From Erysipelotrichaceae bacterium (lineage in GTDB: Bacteria > Bacillota_I > Bacilli_A > Erysipelotrichales > Erysipelotrichaceae): a DNA stretch of 64,000 nucleotides. How positions within the stretch are numbered: the stretch's first letter is position 1; each line of letters opens with the position of its first letter. A program made the translations under genes and the position numbers. Under the pieces are notes generated by a model. It had not been told where the DNA came from, ran no database searches, and was given only the letters and a program-made list of their open reading frames with translations. This document shows, one piece after another, positions 41,101 through 49,193 of this stretch. Location: assembly GCA_017550145.1 (NCBI GenBank), contig JAFZQG010000013.1, positions 33,619 to 97,618 on the forward strand, given 5' to 3'.

Positions 41101-41142
41101 AAAGAAACATCCTGTCTGGTCAAGGACATGCAGGTTATATAG
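38107..41142 (+). CDS. dnaE: DNA polymerase III alpha subunit, DnaE type
   Basis: A C-family replicative polymerase, 1011 residues. It has an N-terminal PHP domain, a catalytic palm with GPGRGSAAGSLVSYCLGI and PDIDTDFPDDRR (Asp at about 374 and 376), a thumb/fingers region, FNKSHSIAYA, a helix-hairpin-helix region and a C-terminal OB domain (VKGFGLIKRVKSIRTKKGDMM). The PHP HxH metal motif is missing (YIRSVYSLL in its place), so PHP-based proofreading is probably dead. It is shorter than E. coli or Bacillus DnaE (about 1100-1160). In Firmicutes this enzyme works beside PolC in lagging-strand synthesis. Confidence 0.96.
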   Translation: MSCPLYIRSVYSLLSSMCTIEGIVSYGQKYGYSSLGLVDRNVLSGAMSFKKACEKAHIRPVFGLEFDLKLDERVHTMILYAKDDEGFRNLMGLSSFICTNSEKTIDLKTLNEYRGHNILCLLSDDMPLTYAIDRQLDLEEMLNKQQMYFGEYIVGFIDHDIAMNAKRDEIIKPLLKDHKIRTIALNRTFYLERDDYETYNVLKCIRDKRILDDSDSVYDSGRHFLNKDEYDLLFEQDELINADLLASECNVKMDFKTSLPLYKNRNNVPSKDYLISLCREGLRRRLKNNIPDNYRKRLEYELDVIVKMHFEDYFLIVYDFILYAKKNGIMVGPGRGSAAGSLVSYCLGITDIDPLKYGLIFERFLNPERISMPDIDTDFPDDRRDEVIEYVRDKYGIDHVGHIITYGTLKAKQVLRDVGRVLDYPNREIDSICKLIPNVVNMDLNKAYETIPLFRQKIESDERYRRLYRISRKLEFFPRHESTHAAGIVMSRKPLDEVVPITRIEDDIYSTQYTMEHLEELGLIKMDFLGLRNLGIIAEIVEDINTVEPFNIKEIPLDDAKTFELIDNVNVQGIFQLESAGMSNLIRKMKPRNFEEIGMAIALFRPGPMKNIPTFLEMREHPEKVEYIHPNLKPILEETYGIIVYQEQIINIARVMAGFTYGKADILRKAMSKKKLSELEKLSADFIEGCVRNGYQRNIAEKVYELILEFANYGFNKSHSIAYAQVAYQLAYLKANYPLYFYKALLNGVIGSEIKTYDYISECLNVNQKIRGISMNDSEMLYVIKDDAIIMPFVVCKDVGSISASKIIEDRNENGPYTDYVETVRRLVVKGVERNVIENLIYAGAFDEFRHSRHTMINALDNTIMYANAHRGEISLMSDYDDAPLIEELNDDNIVLAENEKNVLGFYFSFNPITAVKKKYNIETDNLYNLSVSSGQVKGFGLIKRVKSIRTKKGDMMAFADLVDDKGALSLAIMPKLYERYGNQLVKGRYVLFEGKMEKETSCLVKDMQVI

Positions 41143-41150
41143 GAGGCACC

Positions 41151-41810
41151 ATGAAAGTATTGATAGTTGATGATGAGACAAAGATCAGGGAAGTCGTATC
41201 GGAATATGCCAAGGCCTCAGGTTATGAATGTGATCAGGCCAGCAATGGTGCCGAAGCGGTAGAGATGGTCAAAAACAACAATTACGACTGTGTCGTTCTG
41301 GATATCATGATGCCGGAACTGGACGGTTTTTCAGCCTGCCGCAAGATCAAGGCCATCAAGGATGTGCCGGTAATCATGTTGTCAGCGAGAACCGAAGAGG
41401 ATGATAAGCTGTTTTCTTTTGATATCGGTGTTGATGACTATGTCACCAAACCGTTTTCACCTAAGGAACTTATGGCCAGAATCAAAGTCGTCTGTGAACG
41501 CAATTCAAGCCATATGAACGAGAAATATGTCATTGAAGGTATTGTTATAGATGTAGACGGAAGAAGCGTCACAATCGACGGAAACAGGGTCACAATGACA
41601 CCTAAGGAACTGGATCTGCTTATCTATCTGGTCGAAAACAAAAATATCGCTTTAGGCAGAGATAAACTCTTATCGACTGTCTGGGAGACTGACTATTATG
41701 AAGACGATCGTACGATCGATACACATATCAAGATGCTCAGAAAAGATCTGGGACCATATGCGGATCATATCGTGACGATCAGAGGCATGGGGTATAAGTT
41801 TGAAGTTTAA
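41151..41810 (+). CDS. OmpR-family response regulator
   Basis: A 219-residue DNA-binding response regulator. The receiver domain has Asp-Asp at 8-9, phosphoacceptor Asp51 (VLDIMMPELDG), a Ser/Thr switch (MLSAR) and Lys in VTKPFSP. The C-terminal winged helix has TPKELDLLIYLVENKN and DDRTIDTHIKMLRKDLG, ending RGMGYKFEV. SD GGAGG precedes the ATG. It overlaps its histidine kinase gene by 11 nt. The regulon is not deducible from the window. Confidence 0.95.
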   Translation: MKVLIVDDETKIREVVSEYAKASGYECDQASNGAEAVEMVKNNNYDCVVLDIMMPELDGFSACRKIKAIKDVPVIMLSARTEEDDKLFSFDIGVDDYVTKPFSPKELMARIKVVCERNSSHMNEKYVIEGIVIDVDGRSVTIDGNRVTMTPKELDLLIYLVENKNIALGRDKLLSTVWETDYYEDDRTIDTHIKMLRKDLGPYADHIVTIRGMGYKFEV

Positions 41811-43254
41811 TTTCCGCGGCATCAGATTTTCAACCTGGTTATATTTTCTGGGATTCTCGGTATCCATCATGTTACTGCTGGGTTTTCTGCTGGTCGTACT
41901 GATCAAACCTTATTATCGTAACGACCGCATCAAAACCATCGACATGATCTCCCATACCATGGAATCCCTTTTATTAAAGGATAACGTGGAAAAAAGAGAT
42001 ATCGAATCAGCTGCGAGAACCGTTATCGGCAACAATGTCTGTGCCATCATCTATAACGAAAACGGCAGCAATATCTACTATCCGCCTGATTCCTTAGGCC
42101 AGTTGTGCATGCTGGACAAGAATATTACGATCAACGATGAGATCTGCAATATCCGCGATAATCCGACAAAGATCATCGAGATCATCAAGAACGAAAATCC
42201 GTTCTATATGACGCTCAATTCGCAATATACCGATATTGAAATGCTTCTCTATGGCAAGCAGATCAAAACCAATCTGGCCAACTATTATCTGATATTAAAT
42301 ACTCCATTGGAACCGATTGAGTCTTATATCGATTTCATCATGAATCAGTATGTTTATATTGCGGTGATCGTGGTTTTCATAGCTTTGGTCGTCGCATTCT
42401 TCTTAGCCAAGAATATCTCTCAGCCGATCATCAAGATGAAGAACGAAGCTCATAAGCTGGCTCAGGGTAACTACGATGCGAAATTTGAGACTGATTCCTT
42501 CTCGGAGATCAATGACCTGGCTTCGACCCTTGATGATGCGACCGAGAAACTGTCCAAGGTCAATGATCTGCGCAAGGATCTGGTCGCCAATGTCTCCCAT
42601 GATATCAAGACGCCTCTGACCATGATCAAGGCCTATGCCGAAATGATCAAGGATATTTCCGGTGAAGATCCTATCAAGAGAAACGAACACCTTGATGTCA
42701 TCATCAAAGAAACCGAATATCTGGATAAGCTGGTTTCGGATATGTCGCAATTATCTAAACTGCAGTCCGGTGTAATCGAATTAAGCAGAGATAATTTCGA
42801 TCTGAAGGAATGCATAAATAAAGTCGTACTGCTTCTTTCACATGTTATTAATGAGAAACACATCGATCTGAAACTGGATCTTGATGATTGTTTTGTCTAT
42901 GCGGATGAAATCAAGATCTCACAGGTCATCTATAACTTCTTATCCAATGCCTTAAAGTATTCAGATGACAATTCGACGATCGAAATAAAACTGCGCAACA
43001 GCGAAGATAACGCCAGAGTCGAAGTCAACGATAACGGCAGCGGTATCTCCAAGGAAGCCTTGCCTTATATCTGGGACAGATATTATAAGGTAGATAAGAA
43101 CTTTAACCGGACCGTCAATTCTACCGGTTTAGGTCTGGCGATAGCCAAGGCCATCCTGGAAGCTCATGAAGCTGCATATGGTGTGGAATCTGAACTGGGA
43201 AAGGGTTCATCGTTCTGGTTTGAATTATCCAAAGATTATGAAGAAGAACGTTGA
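41800..43254 (+). CDS. Sensor histidine kinase
   Basis: A 484-residue membrane kinase: TM1 (about 12-35), an extracellular domain of about 145 residues, TM2 (about 183-205), HAMP, HisKA with His267 (VSHDIKTPLTMIKAYAE), and an HATPase domain (NFLSNALKY, VNDNGSGI, STGLGLAIAKAIL). The start is taken as TTG 41800 (MKFNFRGIR...): it gives a full TM1 and overlaps the regulator stop, with GGGG upstream. It pairs with the preceding response regulator. Confidence 0.92.
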   Translation: MKFNFRGIRFSTWLYFLGFSVSIMLLLGFLLVVLIKPYYRNDRIKTIDMISHTMESLLLKDNVEKRDIESAARTVIGNNVCAIIYNENGSNIYYPPDSLGQLCMLDKNITINDEICNIRDNPTKIIEIIKNENPFYMTLNSQYTDIEMLLYGKQIKTNLANYYLILNTPLEPIESYIDFIMNQYVYIAVIVVFIALVVAFFLAKNISQPIIKMKNEAHKLAQGNYDAKFETDSFSEINDLASTLDDATEKLSKVNDLRKDLVANVSHDIKTPLTMIKAYAEMIKDISGEDPIKRNEHLDVIIKETEYLDKLVSDMSQLSKLQSGVIELSRDNFDLKECINKVVLLLSHVINEKHIDLKLDLDDCFVYADEIKISQVIYNFLSNALKYSDDNSTIEIKLRNSEDNARVEVNDNGSGISKEALPYIWDRYYKVDKNFNRTVNSTGLGLAIAKAILEAHEAAYGVESELGKGSSFWFELSKDYEEER

Positions 43255-43918
43255 TTATCTCAAATATATAAATTACGAGTTTACCCAGGATGAAAGACTG
43301 TTTAAGGCCAATACCGATACAGTCTTTTTAGGCATGTTTATGGATCAGATGAAGAATAAGAGTGTATTAGACATCGGGACCAATACGGGAGCTCTTCTGC
43401 TGTATGCCCATTATCATGAAGCTAAATATCTCTATGGCGTCGATATCCATGAGATCGCTTTAAAGACTGCAGAAGAAAATCTGAAGAGATACACTGATAC
43501 CTATGCCTTATATCATTCAAGAGTTCAGGATCTAGAAATCGATCCGGTCGATGTGATCGTATGCAATCCGCCGTTTTTTGAGATGAACAACGTTACCGAA
43601 GATCAGTATTTCCGTGAAGCGATGTTTGAGGAATCACTGCCTCTTGAGGAATTGTTTATAGCCATAAAAAGACTGATGAAGAATAACGGCGAAGCCTATA
43701 TCATCTATCAGGCAGACCGTTTTCCGGAGATCTTCGATATGTGTAAGAAATACAAGTTCAAGATCATGAAGATGCAGTTTGTCCATGACATTCATTCCAA
43801 GCACGCTTTAAGAGTTCTGCTGAAACTAAAAGCCGGTAAGATGTCCAAACTGAAAGTCTATGAACCGCTGATGATCAATAAAGGAAACTATGCCAAAGCG
43901 GTATATGTGGATGAATGA
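43238..43918 (+). CDS. tRNA1(Val) adenine-N6-methyltransferase-like (TrmN6/YfiC)
   Basis: An SAM-dependent N6-adenine methyltransferase of about 226 residues. It has YEFTQDERLFKANTDTVFLGMF, then VLDIGTNTGALLL (SAM site), and the catalytic NPPF in DVIVCNPPFFEMNN. The layout fits the YabB/YfiC/TrmN6 group, which modifies tRNA-Val A37 in E. coli; the Firmicutes substrate is less certain. ATG 43238 gives MKKNVDYLKY and overlaps the histidine kinase end by 17 nt; upstream ATGs run further into that gene. Confidence 0.88.
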   Translation: MKKNVDYLKYINYEFTQDERLFKANTDTVFLGMFMDQMKNKSVLDIGTNTGALLLYAHYHEAKYLYGVDIHEIALKTAEENLKRYTDTYALYHSRVQDLEIDPVDVIVCNPPFFEMNNVTEDQYFREAMFEESLPLEELFIAIKRLMKNNGEAYIIYQADRFPEIFDMCKKYKFKIMKMQFVHDIHSKHALRVLLKLKAGKMSKLKVYEPLMINKGNYAKAVYVDE

Positions 43919-43931
43919 CGGAGACAATAAG

Positions 43932-44456
43932 ATGACAGATAAATCTTACGAAATTAAGAATAAAAATCTCAGACTGGTGAAAGTCGATACAGATAACTTT
44001 TATGAGCTTTCGCTGCTTTCGGTAAATGATGATCAGAAAGGATTTGTGGCTGATAATGTCTTCAGTCTCGCTCTGGCTTATGCCACTGTGGCAGAAGGAA
44101 GATTTGCTCAGGCTTTCGGTATCTATGACGGGGATACTCCGGTCGGTTTTGTGATGATCGGATTTAATAACGTTTTCGGCTGTAAAGATGAAGTTCCCGA
44201 TTTCATCAAGAACAATTATCTGATCTGGCGTTTCATGATCGATAAGAAATATCAGAAAAAAGGATATGGCAAAGACGGAGTTAAACTGGTTCTGGATTAT
44301 ATAAGAACTTTCCCGGCCGGTAAAGCCGAATACTGCTGGCTGTCCTATGAACCGGAAAATGAAACTGCCAGAGAGTTATACCGTTTCTTCGGTTTTAAAG
44401 AAAGAGAAGATTATTATTACGAAGGTTATGAAATGCCGGCTGTACTGAAATTGTAA
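43932..44456 (+). CDS. GNAT acetyltransferase, polyamine/diamine type
   Basis: A 174-residue GNAT enzyme. It has LSVNDDQKGFVADNVFSLALAYA near the N-terminus and the acetyl-CoA motif region FMIDKKYQKKGYGKDGVKLVLDYI (Q-x-x-G-x-G type), then NETARELYRFFGF. The N-terminal segment resembles BltD/PaiA spermidine and diamine acetyltransferases. GGAG precedes ATG 43932. It lies 13 nt after the methyltransferase gene and is probably in its operon. Confidence 0.85.
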   Translation: MTDKSYEIKNKNLRLVKVDTDNFYELSLLSVNDDQKGFVADNVFSLALAYATVAEGRFAQAFGIYDGDTPVGFVMIGFNNVFGCKDEVPDFIKNNYLIWRFMIDKKYQKKGYGKDGVKLVLDYIRTFPAGKAEYCWLSYEPENETARELYRFFGFKEREDYYYEGYEMPAVLKL

Positions 44457-44462
44457 TATTTA

Positions 44463-44491
44463 AAGCATTTTCTGATTGAAAATGCTTATTT
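44463..44491 (+). terminator. Intrinsic terminator after the acetyltransferase gene
   Basis: AAGCATTTT / AAAATGCTT followed by ATTTAAT. It overlaps the -35 of the rplU promoter. Confidence 0.75.
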
Positions 44492-44504
44492 AATCTGATA
44501 TGAT
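44476..44504 (+). promoter_or_regulatory. Sigma-A promoter of rplU-prp-rpmA
   Basis: TTGAAA (44476-44481), 17-bp spacer, TATGAT (44499-44504). Confidence 0.8.
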
Positions 44505-44510
44505 ATTTAC

Positions 44511-44614
44511 GTTGTAGTCCCTCCTTAGAGGGGATTATAACCGCTCAGAAAAGGTTTTAAGCATCCTTCGATCACCTTAATGGCGAGTCTGAATCTAAAT
44601 AAAGGAGGTGCACT
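44511..44614 (+). ncRNA. Ribosomal protein L21 leader (autoregulatory 5' UTR)
   Basis: The leader of about 100 nt before rplU has CCCTCC..GAGGGG pairing near its 5' end, AACCGCTCAGAAAAGG, and a cGAGTctgaa segment before AAAGGAGGTG. Its place and shape match the Firmicutes L21 leader, in which ribosomal protein L21 is thought to bind its own mRNA. I did not fold it or compare it to a model. Confidence 0.75.
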
Positions 44615-44923
44615 ATGTACGCAATTATTGAAGCCGGTGGCAAGCAGCTTAAGGTTGAAGAAGGCCAGACTATCTATGTTGAAAAACTGGATGTCGAAGA
44701 AGGCAAGAAGTATGTCTTTGACAAGGTCGTTGCACTGGAGAATGGCGGCTTAAGTCTCGGTACTCCGTATGTCGAGGGTGCCAAGGTTACCTGCAAGGTA
44801 GAAAAGCAGGGTAAGGCAAAGAAGATCATTATCTTCAAGTACAAACCTAAAACAGGTTCTACCAGACGTAAACAGGGTCATCGTCAGCCATACACCAAGT
44901 TAACTGTAGAAAAGATCGGCTAA
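44615..44923 (+). CDS. rplU: Ribosomal protein L21
   Basis: A 50S protein of 102 residues, with [18 protein letters not shown] and [23 protein letters not shown] strong SD (AAAGGAGGTG) precedes it. The last base overlaps the prp start, as in other Firmicutes rplU-prp-rpmA operons. Confidence 0.99.
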   Translation: MYAIIEAGGKQLKVEEGQTIYVEKLDVEEGKKYVFDKVVALENGGLSLGTPYVEGAKVTCKVEKQGKAKKIIIFKYKPKTGSTRRKQGHRQPYTKLTVEKIG

Positions 44924-45228
44924 TGATCAGAGCGGTATACGAAGTAAAAGATGATCTTTATACGGAAATCGAAGTAAGCGGTCACGCTGAATTCGGTGAA
45001 TACGGTAAAGATCTGGTATGTGCTTCGGTCAGTTCGATCATGTTCGGCTTCATGAACGCGCTCGATGCGCTTGATGAAGACGTAGAGATCCGACAGTTAG
45101 ACAACAGTATTTCGATTGTTAATCGCAGCAGTTCTAAGGTAATCAGAGATTACTTCGAACTGACATTGATGCAGTTAAAAACTATTGAAGAATCCTATGG
45201 AGACTTCATTAAAGTAGAAAGGAAGTAA
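44923..45228 (+). CDS. prp: Ribosomal-processing cysteine protease Prp
   Basis: A small cysteine protease (101 residues) that removes the N-terminal extension of ribosomal protein L27. The catalytic dyad His21 and Cys33 are visible in SGHAEFGEYGKDLVCASVSS. It sits between rplU and rpmA, and the L27 encoded next carries the matching cleavage motif. Confidence 0.96.
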   Translation: MIRAVYEVKDDLYTEIEVSGHAEFGEYGKDLVCASVSSIMFGFMNALDALDEDVEIRQLDNSISIVNRSSSKVIRDYFELTLMQLKTIEESYGDFIKVERK

Positions 45229-45234
45229 AAACGC

Positions 45235-45519
45235 ATGAAATATGTATTAAATATTCAGTTCTTCGCTTCTAAAAAGGGTGTAGGTTCGACCAAGAACGGA
45301 CGTGATTCCGAATCCAAACGTTTAGGCGCCAAACTGTCCGATGGTCAGTTTGCGACAGCCGGTTCGATTATCTACCGCCAGAGAGGCACAAAGATTCATC
45401 CGGGCACTAATGTCAAAAAGGGTGGCGATGATACTTTATTCTGTCTGATTGACGGTGTTGTTAAATACGAACACTTAGGCAAGAAGAGAACAAAGGTATC
45501 TGTTTATCCAGTAGCTTAA
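45235..45519 (+). CDS. rpmA: Ribosomal protein L27 with Prp-cleaved N-terminal extension
   Basis: A 50S protein (94 residues). The N-terminus [20 protein letters not shown] has the QFF/ASKKG Prp site; cleavage after the two Phe exposes the A-S-K-K-G tail that reaches the peptidyl transferase centre. The remaining body is standard L27 ([21 protein letters not shown]). Confidence 0.98.
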   Translation: MKYVLNIQFFASKKGVGSTKNGRDSESKRLGAKLSDGQFATAGSIIYRQRGTKIHPGTNVKKGGDDTLFCLIDGVVKYEHLGKKRTKVSVYPVA

Positions 45520-45528
45520 TAATGAATC

Positions 45529-45550
45529 AAAAGCCCTCCGGGGCTTTTTT
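45529..45550 (+). terminator. Intrinsic terminator after rpmA
   Basis: AAAAGCCC-tccg-GGGCTTTT followed by TT. It separates the ribosomal protein operon from obgE. Confidence 0.9.
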
Positions 45551-45559
45551 ATAACATTT

Positions 45560-46834
45560 ATGCAATTTATCGATAAAGTAAAACTCAAAATGAAAGCCGG
45601 AAACGGCGGTAACGGTATCGTCGCTTTTAAGCATGAAAAATACAATCCCTTAGGCGGACCTTCGGGAGGAGACGGCGGTAACGGCGGTTCGATCATCTTT
45701 AAAGTCGATACCAACAAGTCAACACTACTTGATTTACGTTTCTCGAAGATGATCAGAGCGGAAGACGGTGAAAACGGCAAGGGAAACAACATGTATGGTG
45801 CATCTAGAGATGATGTGATCATCAAGGTTCCTTTGGGCACGATCGTTAAGGATCTCGATACCAATGAGATCGTAGCCGATCTGAATACACTGGATTCCGA
45901 AGAAGTTATATGTCAGGGCGGTAAAGGCGGTAAAGGAAACTATCATTTCAAATCTTCCCGCAATAATGCGCCTGATCATTGTACATTAGGTACACCGGGA
46001 CAGGAGAGAAATGTTCTGGTCGAACTTAAATTACTGGCTGATGTAGGTCTGGTGGGACTTCCTTCGGTTGGCAAATCGACTTTGCTTTCCGTTGTATCCA
46101 ATGCCAAACCGGAAATCGCCGATTATCCGTTTACGACTCTTAAACCGCAGTTAGGCATGGTAAAGGTCGGTGATTCCTCATTTGTCATGGCTGATTTACC
46201 GGGCCTTATTGAAGGAGCTTCGGAGGGCAAGGGCCTGGGTCATGAATTCCTCAAGCACATCGAAAGATGCCGACTCATTATCCATGTCCTGGATATGGGA
46301 AGGGAAGACCCGATCAATGACTATGAAGTTATCAACGAGGAACTGAAGAAGTATCCTGGTAATCTGGCTGACCGTCCGCAGATCGTCGTTGCCAACAAGA
46401 TGGATCTGGATAATGCGAAAGAAAACCTTGAAAAATTCAAGGAGAAATATCCTGATCTCGATGTTTATGAGACGACAACTCTCATCAATGAAGGTTTGAT
46501 GCCGGTATTGTATAAGGCTAAGGATATGCTAAAAGAACTGCCGCAGTTCCCGTTATATGATCCGAATAAGACGGATAAGAAAGTCGTCTATAAATACGAA
46601 GAACCTGAACAGTTCAAGATCTTCAATGAAGGAAACGGTATCTGGAGAGTCGAAGGTGATAAGATTGAAAGACTCTTCAGAAATACGAATTTCTCCGATG
46701 ACGATTCCGTATTACGCTTCTCAAGAGCACTGTCCAAGATGAAACTGGATGATGCCTTAAGAGAAAAGGGCTGTAAGAACGGCGATCAGGTATTTATCGA
46801 AGATTACAGCTTTGATTTCATGGATGAAGACTAA
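45560..46834 (+). CDS. obgE: GTPase Obg (50S assembly)
   Basis: A 424-residue GTPase for large ribosomal subunit assembly and stress control. It has the Gly-rich Obg domain (GGNGIVAFKHEK, GGDGGNGG), a G domain (GLPSVGKST, DLPGLIEGAS, NKMD) and the Firmicutes C-terminal OCT domain (about 345-424). The ATG lies only 10 nt after the rpmA terminator. It lacks an SD and the nearest -10-like string (TATAAC) is only 4 nt before it, so how translation starts is unclear. Confidence 0.97.
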   Translation: MQFIDKVKLKMKAGNGGNGIVAFKHEKYNPLGGPSGGDGGNGGSIIFKVDTNKSTLLDLRFSKMIRAEDGENGKGNNMYGASRDDVIIKVPLGTIVKDLDTNEIVADLNTLDSEEVICQGGKGGKGNYHFKSSRNNAPDHCTLGTPGQERNVLVELKLLADVGLVGLPSVGKSTLLSVVSNAKPEIADYPFTTLKPQLGMVKVGDSSFVMADLPGLIEGASEGKGLGHEFLKHIERCRLIIHVLDMGREDPINDYEVINEELKKYPGNLADRPQIVVANKMDLDNAKENLEKFKEKYPDLDVYETTTLINEGLMPVLYKAKDMLKELPQFPLYDPNKTDKKVVYKYEEPEQFKIFNEGNGIWRVEGDKIERLFRNTNFSDDDSVLRFSRALSKMKLDDALREKGCKNGDQVFIEDYSFDFMDED

Positions 46835-46861
46835 GAGTACCGATAACCGGTGCTCTTTTTT
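46833..46861 (+). terminator. Intrinsic terminator after obgE
   Basis: AAGAGTACCG / CGGTGCTCTT with one G-T pair, followed by a T-run. Confidence 0.85.
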
Positions 46862-46872
46862 ATGTTTATATA

Positions 46873-46901
46873 TGTAAACGCTTACGGTTTTGCGTTATAA
46901 T
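46873..46901 (+). promoter_or_regulatory. Promoter with overlapping cre-like site (CcpA)
   Basis: TGTAAACGCTTACG (46873-46886) matches the CcpA site TGWAANCGNTNWCA at 13 of 14 positions. TATAAT lies at 46896-46901, and the cre covers where the -35 would be. GGGGTAATAACCCC at 46910-46923 is a small hairpin just before SD AGGAGG. Confidence 0.65.
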
Positions 46902-46933
46902 TGAATTCGGGGTAATAACCCCAGGAGGCTAAA

Positions 46934-48001
46934 ATGAAAAAATTTTTTAAATTGCTTATGATCGCTTTACTGGCCTGCTGTCTTGTTGCTTGTGGTAACA
47001 AGAATGAAGAGCCAAGTGGTGGTGATGAGCCTACTGTTGGTGGTGGAAACCTGGTAATTTATTCACCTAACTCAGATCCACTGATCGAAGTAGCTTATGC
47101 ATTCGGTGAGAAATATGGTGTCACTGTTGATGTCGTAAGTGCCGGTACCGGTGAATGTTTGGAAAGAATCGTTGCTGAAAAGGATAACCCTCAGGGCGAT
47201 GTTATGTATGGTGGTATGAACTATGCTAACTCTTACAACCCAGACTATGTTCCTCTGTTTGAAGAATATACAGCTGCAGGCGATGACAAACTTCCTGAAG
47301 CTTACCAGAACTTCAACGGCATTACTACACACTACTGCCTCGATGGTTCCGCAGCTTTACTGGTCAACATCGAAGAATATGAAAAGTTAGGTCTCAATAT
47401 CGATGATTTCGATTCTTACGCTGATCTGTTACAGCCTGAACTCAAGGGCAAGATCGCTATGGGTGACCCAGCTAACTCTTCAAGTGCTTGGGCTGAATTA
47501 ACTAACATGTTAAGAGTCATGGGTGATGAGCCATATGATGACAAGGCCTGGGAGTGGGTAGGCGAATTCATTAAGAACCTTAATGGTATTCAGCTTTCTT
47601 CTTCTTCCGCTATTTACAAGGGCGTTGTTTCCGGTGAATACGTTGTTGGTGTTTCTTATGAAGACCCATGCGTAGGCTTACTGGTTGACGGTGCTACAAA
47701 CGTTAAACTCGTTTATCCTTCAGAAGGTGCTGTATGGCTCCCTGCAGGTGTTGCTATCGTTAAGAATGCTCCTAATATGGACAATGCTAAACTGTTTGTT
47801 GACTGGCTGATTTCCGATGAAGGTCAGCAGGAAGTTGCTAAGACAACTGCTCGTCCAGTTAACCCAGCAATCTCCAACACTGCTAAAGAAATGACTCCGT
47901 TCTCACAGATCAATGTTGTTTACGAAGACATGGCTCTCTGCGGCACAAACAAGAAGGCTTGGCAGGCTAAGTGGACTGAAATGTTCACAGCTGCTCAGTA
48001 A
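46934..48001 (+). CDS. ABC transporter substrate-binding lipoprotein (AfuA/FbpA-like)
   Basis: A secreted lipoprotein, 355 residues, lipobox LVAC with Cys20, then a Gly/Glu linker and a type II binding-protein domain. LVIYSPNSDPLIEVAYAFGEKYGV and NPQGDVMYGG resemble the Fe(III)/hexose-phosphate/phosphonate binding group. The Tyr-Tyr pair that coordinates iron in FbpA is not evident, so a sugar-phosphate or phosphonate ligand is as likely as iron. Codons are more T-ending than in neighbours, suggesting high expression. It is the first gene of a complete three-gene transporter with a cre-like site upstream. Confidence 0.88.
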   Translation: MKKFFKLLMIALLACCLVACGNKNEEPSGGDEPTVGGGNLVIYSPNSDPLIEVAYAFGEKYGVTVDVVSAGTGECLERIVAEKDNPQGDVMYGGMNYANSYNPDYVPLFEEYTAAGDDKLPEAYQNFNGITTHYCLDGSAALLVNIEEYEKLGLNIDDFDSYADLLQPELKGKIAMGDPANSSSAWAELTNMLRVMGDEPYDDKAWEWVGEFIKNLNGIQLSSSSAIYKGVVSGEYVVGVSYEDPCVGLLVDGATNVKLVYPSEGAVWLPAGVAIVKNAPNMDNAKLFVDWLISDEGQQEVAKTTARPVNPAISNTAKEMTPFSQINVVYEDMALCGTNKKAWQAKWTEMFTAAQ

Positions 48002-48059
48002 TATTAAAGAGTAATCGATTAATACAAAAATATAATCAATAATTAGTGAGGTTAGAAAT

Positions 48060-49181
48060 ATGAGTGTAAATATCAAAATACGCGACGCTGTAAAGAAATA
48101 TGGCGATAGTACAATAATTTCTGACTTATCACTGGATATCAAGGAGGGTGAATTTTTCACCCTTCTTGGTCCATCTGGATGTGGTAAGACGACATTATTA
48201 CGAATGATTGCCGGATTTAACTCAATTGAGGGTGGAGATTTCTATTTCGGAGATACCAGAATTAACGATATGGATCCCGCAAAGCGTAATATCGGTATGG
48301 TTTTCCAGAACTATGCTATTTTCCCAAATATGACAGTTGAGAAAAACGTCGCCTTCGGTTTAAAGAATCGTAAACTTCCAAAAGAAGAGATTGCATCCAA
48401 GACGGATCAGTTTTTGAAACTGATGAAAATCGATGAATATCGCGATCGTATGCCGGAAAGACTTTCAGGTGGTCAGCAGCAGCGTGTTGCTCTGGCCCGT
48501 GCTCTGGCTATTACACCGGATGTGCTTCTGATGGATGAACCATTAAGTAACCTGGATGCCAAACTGCGTGTAGAAATGCGTACAGTAATCAAACAGATAC
48601 AGAACGATGTCGGTATCACTACTGTATATGTAACTCATGACCAGGAAGAGGCTATGGCCGTTTCCGATCGTATCGCGGTCATGAACGCTGGCGATATTCA
48701 GCAGATCGGTACGCCGAAAATCCTTTATCAGCGTCCGGCAAATCTGTTTGTCGCAACCTTTATCGGACATACCAATGTCATCGACGGCGAACTGACAGCT
48801 GAAAACGGCGAGGCTTATCTGCATCTGCCTGGCGATTATAAAGTTAAAGTCGACACAATCAGGAAAGAAGAGATCAAGGATCAGAAAGTTAAAGCCAGTA
48901 TCCGTCCTGAAGAGCTCGTTGTCGACCTCAACAATAAAGACGGAATCAAGGCGGTTATCGATGATGCCGTATTCCTCGGCTTGAACACTCACTATTTCGT
49001 ACACTTCGAAGACGGTACGCAGGCTGAGATCGTTCAGGAATCCAAGATCGATTCCATCATCGAAAAGGGTACGGAGATCAGACTCGGTATCAAGACCGAA
49101 AAGATCAACATCTTCGATGAGACCGGTTCTTATAACCTGGTTGAAGGCGTTGTCAATGATCTGGACGTCTACAAAAAATAA
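48060..49181 (+). CDS. ABC transporter ATPase (FbpC/PotA/AfuC-like)
   Basis: A 373-residue ATPase with Walker A GPSGCGKTTLL, Q-loop FQNYAIFPNMT, signature LSGGQQQRVALARAL, Walker B LLMDEPLSNLD, and H-loop TVYVTHD. A C-terminal TOBE domain (about 240-373) is typical of the CUT1/iron/spermidine class. It lies 58 nt after the binding-protein gene and 12 nt before the permease gene. Confidence 0.95.
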   Translation: MSVNIKIRDAVKKYGDSTIISDLSLDIKEGEFFTLLGPSGCGKTTLLRMIAGFNSIEGGDFYFGDTRINDMDPAKRNIGMVFQNYAIFPNMTVEKNVAFGLKNRKLPKEEIASKTDQFLKLMKIDEYRDRMPERLSGGQQQRVALARALAITPDVLLMDEPLSNLDAKLRVEMRTVIKQIQNDVGITTVYVTHDQEEAMAVSDRIAVMNAGDIQQIGTPKILYQRPANLFVATFIGHTNVIDGELTAENGEAYLHLPGDYKVKVDTIRKEEIKDQKVKASIRPEELVVDLNNKDGIKAVIDDAVFLGLNTHYFVHFEDGTQAEIVQESKIDSIIEKGTEIRLGIKTEKINIFDETGSYNLVEGVVNDLDVYKK

Positions 49182-49193
49182 AGAGGTCCTCTC

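Noticed and set aside
45550..45559. Leaderless promoter for obgE
   Set aside because: TATAAC is only 4 nt from the ATG and sits in the rpmA terminator tail; it does not match the 6-7 nt layout of the other genes.
46910..46923. GGGGTAATAACCCC hairpin before the ABC lipoprotein gene as a riboswitch
   Set aside because: It is a single 5-bp stem with no other conserved elements. It may affect SD access but is not a riboswitch by itself.
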